This document shows, in pieces, positions 1 to 8,633 of a DNA stretch of 64,000 nt (position 1 is the first letter of the stretch; every line of letters starts with the position of its first letter). The stretch comes from Desulfobacula sp. (GTDB taxonomy: Bacteria; Desulfobacterota; Desulfobacteria; Desulfobacterales; Desulfobacteraceae): the NCBI GenBank assembly GCA_023701135.1, contig JAMPXP010000014.1, positions 89,899 through 153,898 of the forward strand. Reading direction: 5' to 3'. The position numbers and the translations under genes were made by a program. Below the pieces are notes generated by a model that did not search any database, had not been told where the DNA came from, and worked only from the letters and a program-made list of their open reading frames with translations.

Positions 1-2
1 TG

Positions 3-833
3 CTTTGCGGGGTCCCGGCCCTTCGAAAAATGTCCGGGATGGAATTTGATGTGTTTACCGGAAAGGAGACCTACGCCCTTCCGGCCCTTCTGGCAAAGGC
101 CGGATATCATACTCTGGCCACCAATGCCTATAAACCGGATTTTTTCAATTCCATTAATGCTTACAGCGGATTGGGATTTAAAAAAAGCTATTATCCGCAA
201 GAGTATGCCTCGGGCCGGGACTCCTATCTTTCCACCGGTGATGTCACCGGGGAAAAATACATGTTTGACGGAGATCTCTTAAAACAGAACCTGGCCTTTA
301 TCCGGGAATGGAAAAACGCAAATCCCGGCGTTCCCCTTTTCAATTATGTCATCAGTATTTACGGCCATTTTCCCCACCAGATGAATGCCCAAAAGCGGCC
401 CACCCTCATTGATGTCAAGGGTGCCATCAGGGACGGGCATCTGGAAAACTGCATCAACCAGTTCTATTACAGGACCCAGGCCCTTGCCGATTTTATCAAT
501 GACATCAGGGAACTGGACCCTGAAAGCCTTGTGATCTTCATTTCCGACCACCTTCCCTGGGTTTACGGGCCCGAGACCTATAAGAAACTGGGCTATGCCG
601 CAGGGGTTAAGGATTTCGAGTATATCAACCGGGTATTCTTTTTTGAGGACGGCCGGGCGGTTCAGTATGATAAGATTCATCATTATGATATCCCGGATCT
701 CGTCCTTGATTATATTACCGGCGGAAGCCATTGCAAGGATTACCCATGCAGTTTCAAGGCGCCGAAGAAACCGGTTGCCAAAGAAGAACATGAAAAAGCC
801 TATATGACCATCATGGCCAATGCCATGAAATAA
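3..833 (+). CDS. Sulfatase-fold membrane transferase (LTA synthase/phosphoethanolamine transferase type), 5' end outside the window
   Basis: The frame is already open at the first bases, so only the C-terminal part of the protein is present. An internal ATG at position 30 is not the start. The visible part belongs to the alkaline-phosphatase/sulfatase superfamily: it begins near an LCGVPA segment, which in this family follows shortly after the catalytic Thr (so that residue lies outside), and later has YGHFPHQ and the metal-ligand motif ISDHLPW, whose Asp and His normally bind the active-site metal. Enzymes of this type sit in the inner membrane and move phosphoglycerol or phosphoethanolamine groups onto envelope glycans or lipids in the periplasm. 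The N-terminal membrane helices would lie upstream. The exported putative glycosidase follows after 16 bases on the same strand, suggesting a joint envelope-polysaccharide role. The substrate cannot be told from this fragment. Confidence 0.75.
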   Translation, partial: LCGVPALRKMSGMEFDVFTGKETYALPALLAKAGYHTLATNAYKPDFFNSINAYSGLGFKKSYYPQEYASGRDSYLSTGDVTGEKYMFDGDLLKQNLAFIREWKNANPGVPLFNYVISIYGHFPHQMNAQKRPTLIDVKGAIRDGHLENCINQFYYRTQALADFINDIRELDPESLVIFISDHLPWVYGPETYKKLGYAAGVKDFEYINRVFFFEDGRAVQYDKIHHYDIPDLVLDYITGGSHCKDYPCSFKAPKKPVAKEEHEKAYMTIMANAMK

Positions 834-849
834 ATGGAAAATATCTTTG

Positions 850-2112
850 ATGAAACCCTGTATCATTGCAGCTTTATGGATTTTGTCGAGTCTTCTGACG
901 GTTGCCGGTCCCTTTCCCGGCCCGCCTGCCCTGGCCGGGCAAAGTGAGCCGTCGTCAACGGGAATCTCGGAACAGACCCCGGCGCCCCTGAGATATGTGG
1001 TCAGGGGATCGCAGATTTTTGATGTAAAAAAAAACAAGCCGCTTTTTTTCAAGGGAATGGGATATTCCCCCTATCTGTCCCATGAAACCCCTTTGAAGGG
1101 TGACCCTCCGGGCAATGACGGCCGTTACAGGGAGCACCTGGGCCTGATGAAAGACATGGGGGTCAATTATCTTCATGTCTTTCCCATGAAAATGCCCTCC
1201 AAATTTTTTGAGGAGCTGGATAAAACCGATATGGTCTACGGCCAAGATATCTGGATCTGGGCCTATGAACCGGATTTCCTGTTTGAACCCTTTCTGGCCA
1301 AAACCATGGAGGATATCAAGGCGGCCATTGATCATGTGTATAACGTAGGCCGTCCGGACCGGCTGGTCTTGTTTTCCATTGGTGACGAATTTCAGCCCGA
1401 TTCCGTGGTCCGGACCGATTCCCTCCATCCTGAAGTCCGCAGTTTTAGGGGCAAGCACCTGACCGTCGTGAACCGGACCCCTACGGAAATCGCCCTGGCC
1501 CGGCTCATTGACGGGGCCATGGACTATGAACTGACCCGTTATGGCCGGCGGCACCTGTACTGTCATACCAGTTATACCCATATCGGCCCCATTTCAGACC
1601 GGCCCGATATCGAGGTGCCCAAAGAAAATATCATCACCCCGGATCTGGGAGATCTGGTCTGCCTCAATGTCTATACCTATGCCAACGGGGTCCGCACCTC
1701 ACCGCCGGGGTCCGTCACCGGCACCCCTTACCAGGGCTACCTGGAAGAGCTGACGGCCATGACGGACAAGCCCGTATTCATCACCCAGGTGGGCCTTTCC
1801 ACCTCTCCCTTTGAACCCAAATCCTGGGTGCCGGGGTTTGGCGGCCATAAGATTGAAGATGTGCCCAAGGCCTTTGAGGCCATCTGGAAGGATATCCGGA
1901 CGGCCAAGGGGAAGGAAAAAATCTGCGGGGTTTCTTTTTTCGAGCTGAATGACGAATGGTGGAAGAGCGGCGAAGACCCCACGGATTCCAACAGCCATGA
2001 GGTGGAAGACCCTGAGGAATGGTTCGGCATTTTCGAGGTGGGGCCGGACCGCCGCCTGAAGCCCAAGGGCCGGATCCCGGAAACCATTAAAAAGCTGTAC
2101 CGCAATCCCTGA
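850..2112 (+). CDS. Exported TIM-barrel glycoside-hydrolase-like protein
   Basis: A 420-residue protein with an N-terminal signal peptide (hydrophobic IIAALWILSSLLTVAG, cleavage probably after PALA). The body reads like a (beta/alpha)8 glycosidase: FFKGMGYSPY near the start, GVNYLHVFPM, then GDEF (a possible acid/base Glu) and FITQVGLST late in the chain, where many such enzymes carry the nucleophile on strand 7; here Gln and Val stand where Glu is usual, so catalysis is uncertain. SFFELNDEWWK near the end resembles the conserved Trp region of GH5-like enzymes. The ATG at 850 has GGAAA about nine bases upstream; a TTG sits one codon earlier. Only 16 bases separate it from the sulfatase-fold gene, so the two are probably co-transcribed. 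The exact GH family is not recognised. Confidence 0.6.
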   Translation: MKPCIIAALWILSSLLTVAGPFPGPPALAGQSEPSSTGISEQTPAPLRYVVRGSQIFDVKKNKPLFFKGMGYSPYLSHETPLKGDPPGNDGRYREHLGLMKDMGVNYLHVFPMKMPSKFFEELDKTDMVYGQDIWIWAYEPDFLFEPFLAKTMEDIKAAIDHVYNVGRPDRLVLFSIGDEFQPDSVVRTDSLHPEVRSFRGKHLTVVNRTPTEIALARLIDGAMDYELTRYGRRHLYCHTSYTHIGPISDRPDIEVPKENIITPDLGDLVCLNVYTYANGVRTSPPGSVTGTPYQGYLEELTAMTDKPVFITQVGLSTSPFEPKSWVPGFGGHKIEDVPKAFEAIWKDIRTAKGKEKICGVSFFELNDEWWKSGEDPTDSNSHEVEDPEEWFGIFEVGPDRRLKPKGRIPETIKKLYRNP

Positions 2113-2144
2113 AGGCCGGGGAGCTGAGAACTCGTCCCCGGCCT
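2113..2144. terminator. Perfect GC-rich hairpin between convergent genes
   Basis: AGGCCGGGG (2113-2121) pairs perfectly with CCCCGGCCT (2136-2144) around a 14-base loop. It lies directly between the stop codon of the putative glycosidase and the end of the opposing 4Fe-4S gene. There is no long U tract on either side, so this is a plausible bidirectional transcript end rather than a textbook intrinsic terminator. Confidence 0.5.
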
Positions 2145-2159
2145 CGCTTAAAAAGAGCT

Positions 2160-3074
2160 TCAGGCCAGGGGCGGCGGAGGCGGCGGTTTTATGCCCAGCC
2201 TTACGGCTTCCCGCGCCGCCTTGACCGGGATGCCGCTCTCGCAGGGAACTCCCACCTGGCAGAGGCCGCAGCCATAGCCCTCGAATCCATAGGTTTCCTT
2301 GACATGTTCCCTGGAGCGGACCAGATGCTGCCTGCATTTTTCCTTGTCGTGCCCGGCTTCGGTAATGGCCCGGGCAGGGCACCGGTCAATGCATTTGCCG
2401 CAGGTGCCTTCGGCAAAAAACAGGCACCAGGCCCGGTGGTCTGAATAGAGCCGGTCCGTGGGCGGGATGGAGATTTTCGCCACCACGGACCCGGTCCGCA
2501 TGGCCTTTCCTTTCTGGGTGATGAGTCCGTCACAGAGTCCGAAGGTGCCAAGACCGGCCGCATGGGCCGCATGGCGTTCGGACCAGGATGAGGCATAGGA
2601 AAATCGCTGGGATTTGACAATGGTCCAGTTGGGAGTGAGCATGGGGGCCACGGCCGGATATCCATTGTCCTGAAGGGTTTTCGCCACATGGCGTCGCAGG
2701 GCTGCATTGAATTCTTCTCCAAATACCCGGATGCGGGCCCATTCTTCCGACGGATAGATTCCGGATTTACGGTTGGACTCGCGGACTTCCCGCCGCTGGG
2801 GCAGGACCCAGGAGATCACCGTGAGGTCTTCGGCATTGGCCGGGGTCTGGGAACAATTCTGGTGAAAGACTTCCCAGGGGGTCCAGTGGAAGGGCCCCAC
2901 ATATTCCTTATACTGCTGCCAGATGGGGTCGGACCCGGATGCAAACCCCACCAGGATCTGATCCCAGGCCGGGGCCTGGTTCCGGGTCTGCATGGTATTC
3001 AGGGGTGAGTCTGCCATAAAAGCTTCAATCAGGGATTGAAGGGTTTCCTTTGTCATCTTGATTTTTTCCGTCAT
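2160..3074 (-). CDS. 4Fe-4S double-cluster protein related to epoxyqueuosine reductase (QueG-like)
   Basis: A 304-residue soluble protein. The central segment AAHAAGLGTFGLCDGLIT is typical of the QueG/reductive-dehalogenase-like ferredoxin family (the AGLG..G motif before the clusters). It is followed by a ferredoxin motif CGKCIDRCPARAIT and a second Cys group, CGLCQVGVPC, together enough for two [4Fe-4S] clusters. The ATG at 3074 is chosen because AGGGG lies seven bases upstream; the frame is open a further 27 codons but those residues look non-coding. The QueG N-terminal cobalamin-binding signature is not evident, so it is better called a QueG-like redox protein than QueG itself. The C-terminus ends in an unusual run of six prolines. 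It stands alone and converges with the upstream operon. Confidence 0.7.
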   Translation of the reverse strand: MTEKIKMTKETLQSLIEAFMADSPLNTMQTRNQAPAWDQILVGFASGSDPIWQQYKEYVGPFHWTPWEVFHQNCSQTPANAEDLTVISWVLPQRREVRESNRKSGIYPSEEWARIRVFGEEFNAALRRHVAKTLQDNGYPAVAPMLTPNWTIVKSQRFSYASSWSERHAAHAAGLGTFGLCDGLITQKGKAMRTGSVVAKISIPPTDRLYSDHRAWCLFFAEGTCGKCIDRCPARAITEAGHDKEKCRQHLVRSREHVKETYGFEGYGCGLCQVGVPCESGIPVKAAREAVRLGIKPPPPPPLA

Positions 3075-3222
3075 ATGCCGCCCCTTTTTTGTATGGGTAA
3101 AAAATGGTTTCAGAAGGATAACCAGAGTTTTGATCTCAATGCAATAAAAAACCAATTGACCCTTTATGATGAGAGGGATAATATCAGCTTTTTATTCATG
3201 AACCCAAATCATCGAGGCACCT

Positions 3223-3783
3223 TTGCTGTTTTCCGACTCCCATATTTTAATCACCGGTTTTATCGTTTTTTTTGCACGTATCCTGGATGTTTCCATCGGT
3301 ACCGTCAGAACCATTGTAACGGTCCAGGGACGGGCCGTGGCTGCCTTTTTCCTTGCCGTCCTGGAAATTCTGATCTGGATTTCCGTTGCCGGAACCGTCA
3401 TCAGCCAGATCCATGACCGGCCGGAGCTGGCCGTGTTCTATGCCTTTGGCTATGCCACCGGCAATGTCATCGGTATCCTGGTGGAACGAAAACTGGCCTT
3501 TGGCTTGGTGATTTTCAAGGTGATCACTTCCAGTTCCGGACTGGGGCTCGCCGATGCCATCAGAAAAAAGGGCCAGCCCGTGACCGTTTTCAGGGGCGAG
3601 GGCATGAACGGACCTGTGTCTGAACTCTATATGGCCTGCAAACGCAAGCATTTGAAATGGATCCTGCCCCTGGTCACGCGCATGGACCCCAAGGCCTTTT
3701 ATATTATTGAGCAGGCCCGGGATATGCGAAAGGGAATGATCCCGCTTACCGCCGCTTTAAAATGGACCGGGAAGGATAAATGA
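3223..3783 (+). CDS. UPF0316/DUF2179-type membrane protein
   Basis: A 186-residue protein with about three N-terminal membrane helices (ILITGFIVFFARILDVSIG, AAFFLAVLEILIWISVAGTV, VFYAFGYATGNVIGILV) and a cytoplasmic C-terminal half. The ARxxDVSIGTVRTI segment and the GYATGNVIGIL(V)E motif are characteristic of the UPF0316 family, whose function is unknown. The start is a TTG at 3223 with GAGG five bases upstream; no ATG precedes the first helix in this frame. The stop lies six bases from the end of the opposing ABC permease gene, so the two transcripts converge. Confidence 0.75.
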   Translation: MLFSDSHILITGFIVFFARILDVSIGTVRTIVTVQGRAVAAFFLAVLEILIWISVAGTVISQIHDRPELAVFYAFGYATGNVIGILVERKLAFGLVIFKVITSSSGLGLADAIRKKGQPVTVFRGEGMNGPVSELYMACKRKHLKWILPLVTRMDPKAFYIIEQARDMRKGMIPLTAALKWTGKDK

Positions 3784-3789
3784 TCCGGA

Positions 3790-6381
3790 TCAGGCCATGG
3801 CCGACAGCAGGCCCACGGGTTTTGAATTCAGGACCCTGCGCGAGGCCATGAAGGCGGTGCCCATGGAAATGAACGTGGTGAGGCCTAGGATCATGAGGGA
3901 GGCTCTGGGGTCAATTTTCCAGAGGCTGTCAAAAAAATAGGCGGCAACGGCAAAGGAAAACCCGAAGCTCAAAAGGATGCCGGACAGGGCAGCGCTAAAC
4001 CCGGTGAACCCGAATTCCAGCAGGGTAACGGCCCTGACCGCTGCGTTTCCTGCCCCCAAAACCTTGAGCAGGTTCATCTGGTTCTGATTTTTCAGGGCTT
4101 CATGGCGGGCAATGGAAAAGATCAGGACCAGTCCCGCTGCAATGGAAAACCATGCCATGAAGCGGACAGACACGGAAAGCCGGTCCGAGATGGACAGGAT
4201 CTTGCCGGCCAACTGGGTCACATCAATGACCGATACATTGGGAAAGGCCGTTGTGATGTTTTGTCTCAGGGTTTTCCGTTTTTCTTCCGAATCATGGGAA
4301 ACCGATGCAAGAAAGGTTTTGGGCGCATCGTCCAGAACCCCGTCCTGAAACAGGAGGAAAAAATTCGGCTGAAAGCTGTTCCATCTCACCTTCCGGAAAT
4401 TCACCACCCGGCCTTTCAGGGGAATCCCCTGAACTTCGAATTCCAGGACATCGCCCATCCCTATCCGGTATCGCTCGGCAAAGGAGAGTTCAACGGAAAC
4501 TTCAAAAGGGGTCTCGGATTCAAAATCCCAGGGTGTTTTGGACAGGGGGCTTCCCTGGACAATGGTTTCCGAGGCATCCAGGGCTTCTCGATGGGAAAAA
4601 TTAAATTCAAGGCGGCGGCTCCGGCCCTCTCCATGGGAACGGGATTCGGCGGCCGGACCTGAAGCCTGAGGGTGGTCTGAAAAGGGTTCTTCGTTGACGG
4701 AGATGATCCTTCCCCTGACCATGGGCGAGAGATTTGAAAGCTCGGCCTTTTCCTGTTGGATCAGTTCCAGAAAGGGGTTCTTTTGCTCCTCCTGGATGTC
4801 CACCAGGAAAAAAGCCGGAATTTTCAGGCCCTGGGGTCTTGAAATCTCTTCTTGCAGTCCCTTTTGAATCTGGGGGATGACGGAAATCAGAAAGGCGCCC
4901 ATGGCCATGCTGACAAAGCAGGACAGGGAGGCCCATTTGTTCCGGAAGAGGTTTCTGAAGGCGATCTTTCCCACCACAGACCGGGTGCGGGAAAGGATCC
5001 GGCAGCCTGAAAAGACAAGTCCTCCCATGGCGGATAAAAGAATCAGGGCAAGGGCAAAGCCGGCTGCAAAAAAAACAGTGTCCCGGACAGATCCGGCCAC
5101 ATAAAAGGACAGGCCGAAAAAGGCGGCCGTGGCCGGTAAAAATCCTGCGCCCCGGAGCAAGGCGTGTCCAATGGAAAAAGGGCTGTCCCCACGGATGTCC
5201 CGGAGCAGCATCAGGGGTTTGATCCGGAAAATACGGACAAAGAGGGGAAGGCAGAAGACAACGCTTCCGGCCATGCCCATGAAAACCGAGACCATGAGGG
5301 TGAAAGCATCGGTGTGAATACGGAGGCCATCGGGGATCAGGCCCTTAAAAATAAGGGGAAAGGCAGGGATCAGGGCCTGTGAAATCGCAATGGCCAGACC
5401 CGAGGCAAGGGTCCCCATGACCATGAGTTCCGAGCTGACGGCGAGATAAATCTCGGTCTTCCGGGCGCCCAGGCTCAGGAGAATGGCCATGTCCTTTTTC
5501 CTGGAATTGAGATAGCCCCTGAACAGGTAAGCGGTCGCAATACCGGATAGAAAAAGGCCCGTCAGGCTGATGAGCCCCATGAACCGCGTGAAATACCCGG
5601 TGACCCGGCTAATGCGGCGATTGGCATCCCGGATATCATGGATGCGGAGGCGGGGCAGGCCTGGAAAACGTTCGGAAAACCGTTGCCTGAGTTTTTGGGC
5701 CAGACCGGCCCCGTCCGTGGTATCGGTGACTCTGAAAAAATAAGAATACCTCACCCTGGAACCGAATTTGATCAAACCCGTGCCTTCAAGCTGTTTGATG
5801 CCCATATAGAGTTTGGGGGCAAGCTCAAAGGAGGACAGGGAGGTTTCCGGCGCTTCCGAGAAAATATCCTTCAGTTCAAAGGCTTTGCCCCCAAGATTTA
5901 AAACCGGAGTCCCTTCTCCGGTGTTCCCGAACCCAAGGGTCCGGGCCGTGTCTTGGGTCATGAAAACAGCGGCCGTGTCTTCCAGAACCCTCACCGGCGT
6001 CTGGTGTAAGAGCTTGAACCGGCCGTAGAGGGGATAGGTCTCATCAATGGCCATGATTTCAACCAGCCGTGCATCGCCTTGTGCCCCGGCCATGGTATAA
6101 AACCGGATCAGCCTTGCCTTTCCGGCATCCTTTCCCAGGACCTCGTCGGCAAGGGCCAGTTCTTCAAGGCTTAATGGAGCGTTGGCCGACAATTCAATGT
6201 CGGCCGTCAGAATTTCCTTTAAATTCTCATCCATGTGCCGGTCCAGGGACCGGCCGAAGGAAAGGACGGCAATAAACCCGGCCAGCCCCATGGCCAGGTT
6301 TAATATGAAAAAAAGGGTAAATCCCTTGTTCCGGATGAGCTGCCGGAGGAGGGCCCCTATCCTGAACATCAGAGAAGGCAT
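3790..6381 (-). CDS. Large FtsX-type ABC transporter permease (YbbP-like)
   Basis: An 863-residue permease of the FtsX/MacB superfamily: an N-terminal helix (FTLFFILNLAMGLAGFIAVL), a long periplasmic domain, three helices near residues 260-370, a second set near residues 400-450, another FtsX core with its own periplasmic part, and closing helices with the ALKNQNQMNLLKVLGAG motif typical of the last FtsX repeat. The two-fold FtsX layout and length match E. coli YbbP (about 800 residues). It overlaps the ATPase gene by 13 bases, and tesA-like and unknown genes precede it in the same operon. The E. coli tesA-ybbA-ybbP order is the same, so I infer the same transporter, thought to act on envelope lipids or lipoproteins. 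The substrate is not established. Confidence 0.85.
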   Translation of the reverse strand: MPSLMFRIGALLRQLIRNKGFTLFFILNLAMGLAGFIAVLSFGRSLDRHMDENLKEILTADIELSANAPLSLEELALADEVLGKDAGKARLIRFYTMAGAQGDARLVEIMAIDETYPLYGRFKLLHQTPVRVLEDTAAVFMTQDTARTLGFGNTGEGTPVLNLGGKAFELKDIFSEAPETSLSSFELAPKLYMGIKQLEGTGLIKFGSRVRYSYFFRVTDTTDGAGLAQKLRQRFSERFPGLPRLRIHDIRDANRRISRVTGYFTRFMGLISLTGLFLSGIATAYLFRGYLNSRKKDMAILLSLGARKTEIYLAVSSELMVMGTLASGLAIAISQALIPAFPLIFKGLIPDGLRIHTDAFTLMVSVFMGMAGSVVFCLPLFVRIFRIKPLMLLRDIRGDSPFSIGHALLRGAGFLPATAAFFGLSFYVAGSVRDTVFFAAGFALALILLSAMGGLVFSGCRILSRTRSVVGKIAFRNLFRNKWASLSCFVSMAMGAFLISVIPQIQKGLQEEISRPQGLKIPAFFLVDIQEEQKNPFLELIQQEKAELSNLSPMVRGRIISVNEEPFSDHPQASGPAAESRSHGEGRSRRLEFNFSHREALDASETIVQGSPLSKTPWDFESETPFEVSVELSFAERYRIGMGDVLEFEVQGIPLKGRVVNFRKVRWNSFQPNFFLLFQDGVLDDAPKTFLASVSHDSEEKRKTLRQNITTAFPNVSVIDVTQLAGKILSISDRLSVSVRFMAWFSIAAGLVLIFSIARHEALKNQNQMNLLKVLGAGNAAVRAVTLLEFGFTGFSAALSGILLSFGFSFAVAAYFFDSLWKIDPRASLMILGLTTFISMGTAFMASRRVLNSKPVGLLSAMA

Positions 6382-7031
6382 CCTTTTTCAAGGGTTAGAA
6401 TTTCCCGGCATTGGCCTGCCAGGGAGGGGTTGTGGGTGACCAGGATCAGGGTTTTGTTTTCCTTTTCAACCAGATCAAAGAGCAGGCGGGCGATTTTTTC
6501 CCCGGTTTCGATATCCAGGTTCCCTGTGGGTTCGTCCGCCAGGAGCAGGGCGGGTTTGACCACCAGGGCCCTGGCAATGGCCACCCGCTGGCATTCGCCG
6601 CCGCTCAATTGGGCCGGGAGATGATGCCTTCGATCCTGGAGCCCCACTTTTTCCAGCATGTCATGGGTCAATTCCCGGATCTTTTTTTGTTTCAGGATTT
6701 CCAGGGGCAGGCTGATATTTTCCTCTGCCGTCAGATGGGGCATCAGATGAAATTGCTGAAAAATGATACTGGTTTTGCCGGCCCGGTAACGGGACAGCTC
6801 CTTTTCCGCCATGGCGGCGATATTTTTCCCCTCGAGCATGATTTGCCCTGAATCCGGGCTGTCCAGTCCGGCAATCAGGGAGAGCAGGGTGGTTTTTCCG
6901 CTGCCGGACTGGCCGATGATGGCCAGGGTCTGTCCCCGGTCCAGGCTGAAGCTGATGTTTTTGAGAACGACAAGACTTTCGGACCGGGTTTGCCGGTAGG
7001 ATTTGGATACATCGGACAGTTCAAGGATCAT
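6369..7031 (-). CDS. ABC transporter ATP-binding protein (YbbA/LolD-like)
   Basis: A 220-residue ATPase with Walker A GQSGSGKTT at residues 40-48, a Q-loop, the signature LSGGECQRVAIARAL and Walker B LLLADEPTGNLD. Length and the ADEPTGNLD form are those of the LolD/MacB/YbbA branch, which pairs with FtsX-type permeases rather than importers. It overlaps tesA upstream by four bases and the permease gene downstream by 13 bases, so translation is probably coupled. It should power the FtsX-like permease encoded next to it. Confidence 0.9.
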   Translation of the reverse strand: MILELSDVSKSYRQTRSESLVVLKNISFSLDRGQTLAIIGQSGSGKTTLLSLIAGLDSPDSGQIMLEGKNIAAMAEKELSRYRAGKTSIIFQQFHLMPHLTAEENISLPLEILKQKKIRELTHDMLEKVGLQDRRHHLPAQLSGGECQRVAIARALVVKPALLLADEPTGNLDIETGEKIARLLFDLVEKENKTLILVTHNPSLAGQCREILTLEKGCLL

Positions 7032-7639
7032 GGCTTCTCCAGAATAAAGGGAAGAACATGGGCGGCAATGATCCGGTGGCCTTGGGCATTGGGATGGATA
7101 CCGTCGGCCTGGTTCAGGGAAGGATCACCTGCCACATTTTCCAGCAAAAAGGGGATGAATTCAATCTGGTGCCGCCGGGCCAGGGAAGGGAACACCTCCC
7201 GGAAGGCCTTTGTATATTCAGGCCCGTAATTGGGAGGGATTTCCATGCCGGCCAGGATCACCCTTATCCGGTTTTCCTTTGCCAGGACAATGGTACTGTC
7301 TAAATTTTTATCCATTTCATCCAGGGGCAGGCCCCGCAATCCGTCATTGGCGCCCAGGGCCAGGACAAGGATGTCGGGTTTGGCCCTTAAAAACCATTTC
7401 AGCCTGGAGACAGCGCCGGCAGTGGTTGATCCGCTGATACTGCCGTTGGTGACGGTGATATGGTGCATCTGTTTTTCTTCCAGCATGTTCTGAATCAGGG
7501 ACGGATAGGCCTCCTGGGGCTCCACCCCCAGCCCCGCCGTCAGGGAATCCCCGAGAAAGAGGATGCGGACCGGTGCTTCGGCGCTGAAAAGGGGAGTAAA
7601 AATTAGGAAAAGGAAACAAATCCAAAAAAATCGTTTCAT
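7028..7639 (-). CDS. tesA: Periplasmic SGNH esterase/lysophospholipase (TesA-like)
   Basis: A 203-residue protein with a signal peptide (FFWICFLFLIFTPLFSAEA) and the four SGNH-hydrolase blocks: FLGDSLTAGLG with the catalytic Ser32, the GS block (NGSISGSTT), GANDGLRG, and DGIHPNAQGH carrying Asp179 and His182 of the triad. This is the TesA/arylesterase family, which hydrolyses acyl esters and thioesters and lysophospholipids in the periplasm. It is co-directional with, and overlaps by four bases, both the unknown gene upstream and the YbbA-like ATPase downstream, reproducing the conserved tesA-ybbA-ybbP neighbourhood. The natural substrate is not known from sequence. Confidence 0.9.
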   Translation of the reverse strand: MKRFFWICFLFLIFTPLFSAEAPVRILFLGDSLTAGLGVEPQEAYPSLIQNMLEEKQMHHITVTNGSISGSTTAGAVSRLKWFLRAKPDILVLALGANDGLRGLPLDEMDKNLDSTIVLAKENRIRVILAGMEIPPNYGPEYTKAFREVFPSLARRHQIEFIPFLLENVAGDPSLNQADGIHPNAQGHRIIAAHVLPFILEKP

Positions 7640-8505
7640 GGGGTCAGTCTCGCATAAAACAGGGTTTCAAGGCGCCGGACCTCTTTTTTTCGCTCCGGGG
7701 CCAGAAAATGCCGGTAAAGCGGGTCGTCCGGAAGAAGCGGGATTTCCAGCACATCCCTTTCCAGGATGGACAGCACCTCCACGGACACATCACAGGACGG
7801 ATACCCCTTGTCGTCGATGAGAATGGTCCTGTCCGGTTTCAACGGCACGATATTGTTGATGTCCACCAGCTTGAAACCGGCATCTTTCATCACGATGAGA
7901 TTGCCGATACCGGCAAGATCCGGGATATAGCCCGAAGAATGGATCATCTGCCGGGTTCTGTCAACAAACCGGCCGATGTTTTCCCGGGCTTTTTTGAGCC
8001 AGGCTGCGTATTCCATCCGGGTTCCGGACAGGGAGGTGAACATATCCTTGAGGGGTTCTTTGATGGAAAGCCGCCATGGGTCGAGAATTTCTCCTTCGAC
8101 ATATTCCTGGAGGCCGCAGAGAACGATTTCCCGTTTCCCCCGGAGGGTATAATCCACCATGAATTCCTCTGATGCGGCAATGAGATCAGGGCCCAGATGG
8201 TTTAAGAGGACCCTGTATTTTTGAATTTCCGTTAAGACCTCTTCTTTTGATGCAAACCGGTTCCGAAGAATTCTGAACATTTTTCGGGGCCTGGCCCGGG
8301 GAAAAAGCCGGATACCGTCCATGACCTCCCCCTGGGTTTCCGTTTCCACATCCCCGGCGGACAGAACCTCAAAGATGAGGGAACGGAGTCCGGACCGGTA
8401 ATACCTGCGGAACAGATAAGGGCCCGAGCCCTTGATAAAATTCAGTCCCAGGACCTCATCCCCGGAAAGGACGTTTCTGTCCCTGATATCCATTGCCTTG
8501 TCCAT
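7636..8505 (-). CDS. Unknown protein with kinase-fold flavour, first gene of the tesA operon
   Basis: A 289-residue soluble protein without signal peptide or membrane helices. I do not recognise a named family. The segment SGYIPDLAGIGNLIVMKDAGFKLVDINNIV (residues about 193-222) recalls the catalytic loop and DxN-type motif of small protein-kinase-like families such as YrbL, with a downstream Asp in a beta-hairpin, but a glycine-rich loop is not obvious. Charged and Arg-rich stretches occur around residues 70-90. The ATG at 8505 is used; a second ATG four codons later is equally possible. It overlaps tesA by four bases. A role as a regulator or modifier in the same envelope pathway is only an inference from position. 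Confidence 0.6.
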   Translation of the reverse strand: MDKAMDIRDRNVLSGDEVLGLNFIKGSGPYLFRRYYRSGLRSLIFEVLSAGDVETETQGEVMDGIRLFPRARPRKMFRILRNRFASKEEVLTEIQKYRVLLNHLGPDLIAASEEFMVDYTLRGKREIVLCGLQEYVEGEILDPWRLSIKEPLKDMFTSLSGTRMEYAAWLKKARENIGRFVDRTRQMIHSSGYIPDLAGIGNLIVMKDAGFKLVDINNIVPLKPDRTILIDDKGYPSCDVSVEVLSILERDVLEIPLLPDDPLYRHFLAPERKKEVRRLETLFYARLTP

Positions 8506-8633
8506 GGCTCAAAAGTTTACAGGGTTTCCCGTCAATTTACAAGCATGGGAAATGAAATGCAGATAGGGATGGGTCATGGTTTGATTTGCCGGGGAAAGCA
8601 GACCTGCATGCAGGGTTTTATAAAGTATTTTCA